NCBI GenBank assembly: GCA_964555935.1
Contig: CAZKUN010000168.1
Span: 1-20,815 of the forward strand
Source: CAZKUN01 sp964555935
Lineage (GTDB): Bacteria; Armatimonadota; Zipacnadia; Zipacnadales; VGFC01
Length of the DNA stretch: 20,815 bases
Reading direction: 5' to 3'
Shown here: positions 6,930-13,134 of the stretch, in pieces
Numbering within the stretch: the first letter of the stretch is position 1
Layout of the letters: every line of letters begins with the position of its first letter
The notes under the pieces: generated by a model
Database searches by the model: none
What the model was told of the DNA's origin: nothing
The model's input: only the letters and a program-made list of their open reading frames with translations
Position numbers and translations under genes: made by a program

Positions 6930-7694
6930 TCAGCCTTCCCTATAAAACCCCGTCCGTACTCGCCATGTGATTCGCAACAGATCGAGGAGAACATTCGTTG
7001 CAGCGGGGGCCAACCTGAGGGTGCTGCCTTCGCCATGGATCCATGTCACGGGGACTTCGATGATCTTCCGCTTCCACGCTCTCGCGATCGCGAGGATCTC
7101 CAGATCAAACCCAAAACCCGCCGTGATCACTCGCTCAAACGCCTGCTTCATCCGACTCATCCGGAACAGCTTGAAACCGCACTGGGTGTCTTTCAATCCG
7201 GGGAGCAGCAGCGCGCGGATCAGCAGGTTGCCGACGCGACTCACCACGATCCGCTGCCACGGCTGGCGCTTCACGATCACGCTGTCGGGGTGATACCTCG
7301 TGCCGATCGCGACGTCGGCCTCCTCGTCGATCAGTCGATCGAGCACTCCCACCAGCTCGCCGATCGGCACCGATTCGTCCACGTCGCAGAAGAGCGCGAA
7401 CTCCGCGTCTGATGCCAGGAATCCCGTCCTCACCGCGATGCCTTTGCCCTGATTCACGTCATGTTGGATCAGTCGGATCGTGGGATGATCGGCCTGGGCT
7501 TCCCTCACGATATCGGCGGTCGAATCGGCGCTTCCGTCATCAACCACGATGATCTCCGCCGGGAAGTCGAGGCTACGGATAAACCGCGCCGCCGACCGTA
7601 GCGACGGCCGAATGCGCGCCTCCTCGTTGTACGCGGGGAAGACAATGCTAAGCTTCAGATCACCGTCTCCCGGCGCCGCCGACTCAGCCAACAT
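6930..7694 (-). CDS. Family 2 glycosyltransferase, polyprenyl/dolichyl-phosphate type
   Basis: A 254-residue GT-A fold transferase close to the dolichyl-phosphate glucosyl/mannosyltransferase group, which moves a sugar from a nucleotide onto a lipid carrier at the inner face of the membrane. Visible motifs: LSIVFPAYNEE (15-25), EIIVVDDGSADST (47-59), GKGIAVRTGF (83-92), the DxD metal site CDVDES (103-108, where many members have D-A-D), and DTQCGFKLF (169-177), characteristic of this group. No C-terminal membrane helices are present, unlike GtrB-type relatives. An ATG at 7694 has GGAGG five bases upstream; ATGs at 7718 and 7811 are in frame but less well placed. A small gene of unknown role follows. 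Group assignment is firm, donor and acceptor are not. Confidence 0.9.
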   Translation of the reverse strand: MLAESAAPGDGDLKLSIVFPAYNEEARIRPSLRSAARFIRSLDFPAEIIVVDDGSADSTADIVREAQADHPTIRLIQHDVNQGKGIAVRTGFLASDAEFALFCDVDESVPIGELVGVLDRLIDEEADVAIGTRYHPDSVIVKRQPWQRIVVSRVGNLLIRALLLPGLKDTQCGFKLFRMSRMKQAFERVITAGFGFDLEILAIARAWKRKIIEVPVTWIHGEGSTLRLAPAATNVLLDLLRITWRVRTGFYREG

Positions 7695-7859
7695 GAAATC
7701 CTCCGTCGCCGCTCCCATTCTCCGGCCTTTCGGCCTCTCCTCTGTTCTAAGCGCATCCTGCCCGCACTTGGTGCCCCTCTCACCCCAGAACACGCCGAAG
7801 CCCTCGCCCATTCTCCGCCTGGCGAGGGCTCCCTCGAATCCTCTGCCACGTCCACGCCC

Positions 7860-8195
7860 TTAGTGCCGGCCCATGCACATCCGACACGCCCCACCCGCTC
7901 TGGCTTGGCCATGCCCGTGGTGATGTGTCGGACAGTGTACGGGGGTCGGCGGCTGTGGCTTGGGGCCGCGGTATGAATACTTCGAATTCCTCAATCCCAT
8001 GCGCGTCCTGGCATACGTCTTGTAGCTAAACCTCGGCAGCGTGTTCAGACGCGCAGCCATCCCCGTCCCGCGATACGTCACCTTCTTCAGCGCCTGCTTC
8101 TGCGAGGCGCAGCAGCAGCATTCCGCGCCTGCCGGCAACGCGCTCAGCCACATCAGGCCCATCATCGCCATGGAACCCATCACCCACGTCCTCAT
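7860..8195 (-). CDS. Small exported Cys/His-rich protein
   Basis: A 111-residue protein not recognised as a family. A signal peptide (MRTWVMGSMAMMGLMWLSALPAGA) is followed immediately by four consecutive cysteines (ECCCCAS). The middle is basic and tyrosine-rich (YRGTGMAAR, FSYKTYARTR, SKYSYRGPK). The C-terminus is His/Cys-rich: HCPTHHHGHG then CRMCMGRH. The residue before the first cysteine is Glu, so this is not a good lipobox, and a soluble exported product is more likely. Clustered Cys and His suggest binding of a metal such as copper or zinc, or disulfide cross-linking, but this is inference. The ribosome site AGGAGGAG lies just before ATG, and the upstream region holds a strong promoter overlapped by a palindromic operator, which supports a real, regulated gene. 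Confidence 0.7.
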   Translation of the reverse strand: MRTWVMGSMAMMGLMWLSALPAGAECCCCASQKQALKKVTYRGTGMAARLNTLPRFSYKTYARTRMGLRNSKYSYRGPKPQPPTPVHCPTHHHGHGQARAGGACRMCMGRH

Positions 8196-8231
8196 CGCGC
8201 TCCTCCTCTCACCTATCTCGATTCTCCGACC

Positions 8232-8274
8232 TACTACGTACTGTAGTATATTCCCCCACGCGAGTAACTGTCAA
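8232..8274 (-). promoter_or_regulatory. Near-consensus sigma-70 promoter with BlaI/MecI-like operator
   Basis: Read on the minus strand, TTGACA (8274-8269) and TATACT (8250-8245) are separated by 18 bases. The palindrome TACTAC-n5-GTAGTA at 8232-8248 overlaps the -10 box. Six-base half-sites of this TACTAC/GTAGTA type resemble those bound by BlaI/MecI/CopY-family winged-helix repressors. The start codon of the Cys/His-rich protein lies about 45 bases downstream. A repressor bound here would block polymerase directly. No blaI-like gene is in the window, so the regulator is inferred from the site only. Confidence 0.65.
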
Positions 8275-8298
8275 ACCCATTGTGGGGAGTTGCGGGCG

Positions 8299-9753
8299 CT
8301 ACAGACTCAGGAACGTCCCCTCGATCGAGCACTCCGCGCCGCCGTCGTTGTGGTAGTAGACCACCAGCACGAGGCCCGGTTCGATCTCGATCCCCGTCGG
8401 GTACCCCAGATCGCCGTGCCCGCCATCATCCCGGATGATGATCTCTTCATCGACATCCCACGTCGCGCCCTCGTCTCGACTGATGCAGCCGCGAATGCCA
8501 AACGGCTCGCGCCGGTATCCATACAGCGCCAGCAGTCGCCCATCCCACAGCTTCATCACGAAGGGCGGGCATCCCCACATGCCGGTGCGTTTCGGGTCGG
8601 TGACTGTCTTGCCGTCATCGGGCGATTCGTTCTGGTAGAGGTACCCATCCCAGTCCACCCGATGCAGCGCCAGCCACCTCCCCGCGCCCAGCGGAAGCGC
8701 CCATGGCTCATCCCAGAAGTTCCGCACCCATGGCTGGTGGTACGGCAAGGACATCGCCACGGTCGCGTCGATCTCCCATGTCCGCCCGAGGTCGCCACTG
8801 GTTGCGATCCGCACGTGGCTGATTCCCATCCGCGTCACGATCCCGCACCAGTACAGCTTCCCGTCAGCCATCTCCCTCGGACCGTGCGGCGAGAACACCG
8901 GCGCGGGGGTCGGCTCGTCCCACGTCTCTCCCCCATCCTCGGATCGCATCACCTTCGGGCCGTCGGCTGCCATCGACACCACCAGCGCGCCGTCGGAGTG
9001 TTGGCAGATGCCGGGGTCCCGTTCGTCGATGTCTGGATCATCGCGGATCGTCTTGCGATCGCCCCATGTTCGGCCGCCATCGGTCGAGCGCCACAAGGCG
9101 ATGCTTCCGCTCGGATCGACGTGGGCCGTGCCCTCCCTGGCGACGGCCGTCAGGCTGCCGTCCTCAAGTCGCGCGACTCCCGGGAACGCGAAGTGCCTCC
9201 CCGCCTCCTTCCCGATCACTACGTGATCCGTGGCGACGCGCGCGCGCTTCGTTCTCGTCGTGAGCGGCACGAACTTCAGGTAATCGACGTATACCTGCGC
9301 TCCCATCGCCCGGATGACGATCCGCTCGCCATCCATCACCGCCGCGCGCCGCACGCAGATCTCCCAGTCGTGATGGACTTGTTTGGTCGCGCGCGGGCAG
9401 GTGATGACGCTCAGCTCTTCGTCGCTCTCGAGGCCGATGCCGACCACCACAGGGAAGTCCGTCGCCCGCGTGCCGAGGTATATGTCGTAGAGGCCCGTCA
9501 GTTCCGGGTCATACGTGAGGTCCGGCGGATCGCCGGTCGAGTTCAGCAGCGGGGATTTCCAGTCTTTCGTCCGCAGCACCCAGGTACCATCTTGCCGCTC
9601 ATCCAGCAGCACGGCATCGGCCGGCTCGTAGCGCTCGAAGTCCTCGCGCACGATTGGCTCGCCTGGCTCCAGATGCCCCTCGACATCCCGCGCCACCAGA
9701 TCCCCAACCTGTCCAGCCGCCGCGCCGCACAGTGCCATCGCGATCCATACCAT
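8299..9753 (-). CDS. Secreted sialidase-fold (BNR) protein
   Basis: A 484-residue exported protein. Signal peptide MVWIAMALCGAAAG is followed by a beta-rich N-terminal domain (about 30-165), then a six-bladed sialidase-type propeller. Four Asp-box motifs are clear: STDGGRTW (223-230), SEDGGETW (271-278), SGDLGRTW (319-326) and SRDEGATW (425-432). The C-terminal 'GDLGYPTGIEIEPGLVLVVYY' is typical of the family's last blade. Such proteins cleave sialic acid or other acidic sugars, but many members in these phyla act on other glycans or are inactive; the arginine triad could not be assigned by eye. The start at 9753 is supported by GGAGG six bases ahead; an in-frame ATG at 9816 lies inside the sigma-factor remnant and lacks a signal peptide next to it. 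Confidence 0.85.
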   Translation of the reverse strand: MVWIAMALCGAAAGQVGDLVARDVEGHLEPGEPIVREDFERYEPADAVLLDERQDGTWVLRTKDWKSPLLNSTGDPPDLTYDPELTGLYDIYLGTRATDFPVVVGIGLESDEELSVITCPRATKQVHHDWEICVRRAAVMDGERIVIRAMGAQVYVDYLKFVPLTTRTKRARVATDHVVIGKEAGRHFAFPGVARLEDGSLTAVAREGTAHVDPSGSIALWRSTDGGRTWGDRKTIRDDPDIDERDPGICQHSDGALVVSMAADGPKVMRSEDGGETWDEPTPAPVFSPHGPREMADGKLYWCGIVTRMGISHVRIATSGDLGRTWEIDATVAMSLPYHQPWVRNFWDEPWALPLGAGRWLALHRVDWDGYLYQNESPDDGKTVTDPKRTGMWGCPPFVMKLWDGRLLALYGYRREPFGIRGCISRDEGATWDVDEEIIIRDDGGHGDLGYPTGIEIEPGLVLVVYYHNDGGAECSIEGTFLSL

Positions 9754-9802
9754 CGCAGCCCTCCGTCGCCCTAGCCTTGGCGTCCTCGGAGGTTCTCCGT
9801 CA

Positions 9803-9853
9803 TCAGACCACGCCATACCTCCCCGACAGACCCTCGGGCGCCTCGCTCGGGCG
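9803..9853 (-). pseudogene. 3'-end remnant of an ECF sigma factor gene
   Basis: On the minus strand these 17 codons read RPSEAPEGLSGRYGVV followed by TGA. They match the last codons of the sigma factor gene ending at 11526 (TPEEAHEGLSGRYGVV and stop). The first 34 bases from the stop codon (9803-9836 against 11526-11559) are identical; beyond that the match weakens and ends near 9853. Upstream of that point no sigma sequence remains. It is either the leftover of a paralogue or one boundary of an inserted segment. Confidence 0.75.
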
Positions 9854-9923
9854 TCCCCACTGTCGCCCCGGGTGTTGCTGCCTATAGCGGACCCAGACCG
9901 CGCCGCACCCAGGAGAGGGCTCG

Positions 9924-11477
9924 ATGATGACGAGACGCCTTGCCGTGCTTGTAAGTCTGGCCGCTGCGTTCAGCGCCCTCCACCCAGCGACGGCTCAGAA
10001 GAAGCAACTTCCCAAGCCCCGCGTTCGCACCGGCATCACCGTGCCCCGTGAGGGGCTACGGAAGACCTTGCCCGGGGGTCTCAACTGGACCCGACGTACC
10101 GGGCCACTGACCTTCGCCGACCGAATCGACCTGAGCGGCCGCAGCATCGGCACGGCCAGTCCGCAACTCGCCGCATCGGGGACCAACGTCTACGCCACGT
10201 ACCCGATGAACGGCGAGATATATCTGAGCCGCAGCATTGACTCCGGCGAGACCTTTGAGCCCCCTGCTCGGATGAGCACCACAGCCGCCCGCTCGTGGGC
10301 CCACCAGGTCGCCGCGTCCGGCGACAACGTCTATGTCGCGTGGGTCGACGAGTTTACCGTCCGGGGTGATATCTTCTTCCGGCGAAGCGATGACGGCGGC
10401 GAGTCCTTCGACGACACGGTGAACCTGAGCGACAGTCCCGGACGATCATCCCGTGCCGTGAGCCTCGCCGCATCGGGCGACAATGTCTACGTCGCGTGGT
10501 GTGAGGACCTCGCTGTGGAGACCGATCCCGCGCCCGTGGCCAAAGTCGTCATCCGGGCGAGCAACGACGGTGGAGCCACCTTCGGCGACCTCGTCAACCT
10601 CAACGCGCCCTTGGCCACCCAGGTGGTCGACAACGTGACCGTCGTGTCCGCCCAGTTCGGCTCCGGCAAGCCGACCGTGGTCGCCGATGGCGACGCTGTC
10701 CACGTGGTGTGGGAGCAGGCGATGCCCACGTACGAGCTCCGCGACGGCGCCATCGAGCGAGTGGACTTCCGCCTCGGCGTCGCCTATCGCCGAAGCGCCA
10801 ACGGAGGCCTGGGCTTCGCCGATCCGATGATGCTAAGCGTCAGCGCCAGCACGTGGGGCCGCCCCCAGGTCGCCGTCTCGGGCCAGAACGTCTACGTCAC
10901 GTGGATGGATACGCTTGGCGTGAGGCGCGGGAACGAGGATATTCTCTTCCGCGCCAGCACAAACGGCGGCGCAAGGTTTGCCGACGCGATCAACCTCAGC
11001 AACACGCCGGCGCGCTCCTGGCGCGGCGACATCGAGGCATCCGGCAACGGCGTTCACGTGGCATGGATCGATGAGGTCGGCGGCGACAAGGACATCCTCC
11101 TTCGGACCAGCGGGGACCAGGGCGCTCGCTTCAGCCCCGCCGTGAACCTCAGCGACAACGGCCGAGACTCGACCAATCCGTCCGTCTCCGCGGCAGGGAG
11201 ATACATCTACGTGGCGTGGCAGCAGCGCACCTCGGGCCACTACACGATCCGGTTGAGATGGAGCAACGACACGGGTGGGGCTTTCGGGGAGGGTGTGGAG
11301 ATCAGCAACTTCGGCACTCGCGGCAGCTCGCACGCTCCTACCGTCATAGGAATCGGCAACCACGTCTATGCAGCGTGGCAAGACCATGGTCTCGGGGCCA
11401 TGTACCGCAAGGGCGCGCGCAGCGAGACCCGAGCGATTCCGGGCCTCATCCTCCGTGACGGAATCAAGGACCGGTAG
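9924..11477 (+). CDS. Secreted eight-repeat beta-propeller protein (BNR/Asp-box type)
   Basis: A 517-residue exported protein with signal peptide MMTRRLAVLVSLAAAFSALHPATA. After a short linker it consists of eight repeats of about 50-70 residues. Each has an Asp-box-like turn ending in Phe and then 'LS' (for example RSDDGGESFDDTVNLS, RASTNGGARFADAINLS), followed by a strand of the type ASGDNVYVAW (near residues 85, 134, 185, 256, 319, 374, 425, 477). This is a repeat propeller related to sialidase-like folds, but no catalytic residues were recognised, so a binding or structural role outside the cell is as likely as an enzyme. The start has AGGAGAGG ahead. It runs opposite to both neighbours and lies between two direct copies of the sigma factor 3' end. 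Confidence 0.8.
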   Translation: MMTRRLAVLVSLAAAFSALHPATAQKKQLPKPRVRTGITVPREGLRKTLPGGLNWTRRTGPLTFADRIDLSGRSIGTASPQLAASGTNVYATYPMNGEIYLSRSIDSGETFEPPARMSTTAARSWAHQVAASGDNVYVAWVDEFTVRGDIFFRRSDDGGESFDDTVNLSDSPGRSSRAVSLAASGDNVYVAWCEDLAVETDPAPVAKVVIRASNDGGATFGDLVNLNAPLATQVVDNVTVVSAQFGSGKPTVVADGDAVHVVWEQAMPTYELRDGAIERVDFRLGVAYRRSANGGLGFADPMMLSVSASTWGRPQVAVSGQNVYVTWMDTLGVRRGNEDILFRASTNGGARFADAINLSNTPARSWRGDIEASGNGVHVAWIDEVGGDKDILLRTSGDQGARFSPAVNLSDNGRDSTNPSVSAAGRYIYVAWQQRTSGHYTIRLRWSNDTGGAFGEGVEISNFGTRGSSHAPTVIGIGNHVYAAWQDHGLGAMYRKGARSETRAIPGLILRDGIKDR

Positions 11478-11525
11478 ACAACGACTCGGCGCACCATATC
11501 CCGCTCACCGCTTCATCGCCCGCCG

Positions 11526-11559
11526 TCAGACCACGCCATACCTCCCCGACAGACCCTCG
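11526..11559. repeat. 34-bp direct repeat, partner of 9803-9836
   Basis: This is the 3' end of the sigma factor gene, starting exactly at its stop codon (TCA on the plus strand) and identical base for base to 9803-9836 in the same orientation. Together the pair bounds a 1.7-kb segment that contains only the eight-repeat propeller gene. The layout is what integration at the 3' end of a gene leaves behind, although no recombinase is present. Confidence 0.75.
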
Positions 11560-13055
11560 TGCGCCTCCTCCGGCGTCGCCTTCCCATCGGCGACCAGCCG
11601 ACAGAGGTACAGTTCCGTCTGATCGGTATCCTGATCCCCCGCCTCGGTCGGCATGATGCCCTTCTCGGCGAGCCAATCTCTCACGTGGTCCACATCCCAC
11701 CGCACGTACGGACTCGTCCGCAGGCATGGCATCCCGTTTCGGGTCCACCGGATGACATCGATCGGCGACAGACTCAGTCGGTTGCAGATGTCCCGCAGCT
11801 CCCAGTTGTTGCGCGCGCGCTCATCTGGAATGCCCATCGAGTTGCGCGTCGGCTCGTCCAACCCGAACTGCGCGGCATTCGCCCGTCGCTCCGCCTCGCG
11901 GAGGCTCTCCCACTCATCATCCCACACCGGGTCCGACCGCCCCAGAAACCTGACCGTCCATAGACGACGCTCGATCTCGAACGCCTCATCCGCCGTCAGC
12001 ATCCCATCCGCCAGCGCCCTCAGCACCGACAGCAGCGGCGTGCGCGCCAACGCTTCGTCCATCGTCAGCACAGGCTCCGCCTTCGTCTCGGCTGTCCATG
12101 CCTCCACCCGGTCGGCGTCGTACAGCACCCACGGATCGTACCGCAACTCCGGCATGCCGTCTTGCCCCCACCGATAGATGCTGAGCGGGCTCACGCTCAG
12201 CTCGCGGCTGAGGTCGCGCAGGTTCGTTAGACGGATCCCCTCCGGGAATCCCCACCGACACGGCATGTCCTTCATGTCGTCTCGGAACGTCTCGCTGTCC
12301 CGGTACCCCTCGACCATCCTCGGTAGCTCTTCGTCCGGCTCGATTCCGTATTGGGCCGCGTTTGCGCGCACGTTCTTCATCCGCCGTTCGTGGTATCGCC
12401 GGGCCCATTGCTCCTCGAAGTCTTCCGGCAGGTCGAGCGGCCGGTCCCAGTCTGCTTCCCGCCGCACGAGATCCGCCGCGATTCGCTCCTTGAGGTCCCC
12501 CTCCGGTTTCTCGTGGTCGAGTGACTCGCGCACCATCTCCACCATCCCCTCCCTGAGTTGCTTCCGAGAATCGTGCAGCCGACGCTTCACCGTCCCCACC
12601 GGCGCGTCGAGCATCTCCGCGACCTCGCCCACGGAGTATCCGTTGATGTAGAACAGCGTCGTCGCCAGTCGGTTGGGTTCAGACAGAGACCGGATCTCGG
12701 CCAGCACTCGTTCCCGCAGAGCGCCGTCGGCCGCGTGTTGAGCGGGATCGTCGGAGGCTACCGCGTCGGGAGGGACGCCATTCGATACGAGCGTGCTGGG
12801 CGAGCGCCTGAGGAAATCCCGGCAACGGTTTCGCGCGATGCCTGCAACCCACCCCGCGAACCGCGCCTCATCCCTCAAGCCGCCCAAGTCCCGCCACGCC
12901 TGCACGAAGACAACTTGCGCGATGTCTTGCGCATCGTCGAAGTTGCCGAGCATGGCAAACGCCACGCCATACACCGCGTCCTGGTAGCGCTCGACCAGTT
13001 GGTCGAACGCCTGCACGTCGCCGCCGCGCGCGCGGATGACGAGTTCGGAACTCAC
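11526..13055 (-). CDS. ECF sigma factor with duplicated helix-turn-helix extension
   Basis: A 509-residue protein. Residues 1-85 are a sigma-70 region 2 (FDQLVERYQDAVYGVAFAML, DDAQDIAQVVFVQAWRDL, RFAGWVAGIARNRCRDFLRR) and 113-170 a region 4 (LFYINGYSVGEVAEMLDAPVGTVKRRLHDSRKQL), so the first 175 residues are a normal ECF sigma factor. The remaining 330 residues are unusual. Two homologous units start at RANAAQYGIE (230-239) and RANAAQFGLD (391-400). Each contains an excisionase/MerR-like helix-turn-helix: LRDLSRELSVSPLSIYRW (279-296) and LRDICNRLSLSPIDVIRW (420-437), both followed by GMPxLR...D-x-V-x-x-W. Each ends in a short ADGxxTxxEAxE tail (349-360 and 489-500). Start is GTG with GGGAGG ahead. 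It lies 79 bases after a glycoside hydrolase gene on the same strand. No anti-sigma gene is adjacent. Confidence 0.9.
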   Translation of the reverse strand: MSSELVIRARGGDVQAFDQLVERYQDAVYGVAFAMLGNFDDAQDIAQVVFVQAWRDLGGLRDEARFAGWVAGIARNRCRDFLRRSPSTLVSNGVPPDAVASDDPAQHAADGALRERVLAEIRSLSEPNRLATTLFYINGYSVGEVAEMLDAPVGTVKRRLHDSRKQLREGMVEMVRESLDHEKPEGDLKERIAADLVRREADWDRPLDLPEDFEEQWARRYHERRMKNVRANAAQYGIEPDEELPRMVEGYRDSETFRDDMKDMPCRWGFPEGIRLTNLRDLSRELSVSPLSIYRWGQDGMPELRYDPWVLYDADRVEAWTAETKAEPVLTMDEALARTPLLSVLRALADGMLTADEAFEIERRLWTVRFLGRSDPVWDDEWESLREAERRANAAQFGLDEPTRNSMGIPDERARNNWELRDICNRLSLSPIDVIRWTRNGMPCLRTSPYVRWDVDHVRDWLAEKGIMPTEAGDQDTDQTELYLCRLVADGKATPEEAHEGLSGRYGVV

Positions 13056-13134
13056 GCGAGCCCTCCCGGTTGGATGCCAGTCTCACTGACCTTGGCGTCC
13101 GCGCCTCCCGAAAGGTTCGGCGCCCCGCCGGGAG

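Noticed and set aside
8041..9774. 577-codon plus-strand open frame opposite the sialidase-fold gene
   Set aside because: The minus-strand frame has a signal peptide, ribosome site and four Asp boxes; the plus frame is His/Arg/Pro-rich without recognisable features and crosses the promoter of the Cys-rich gene.
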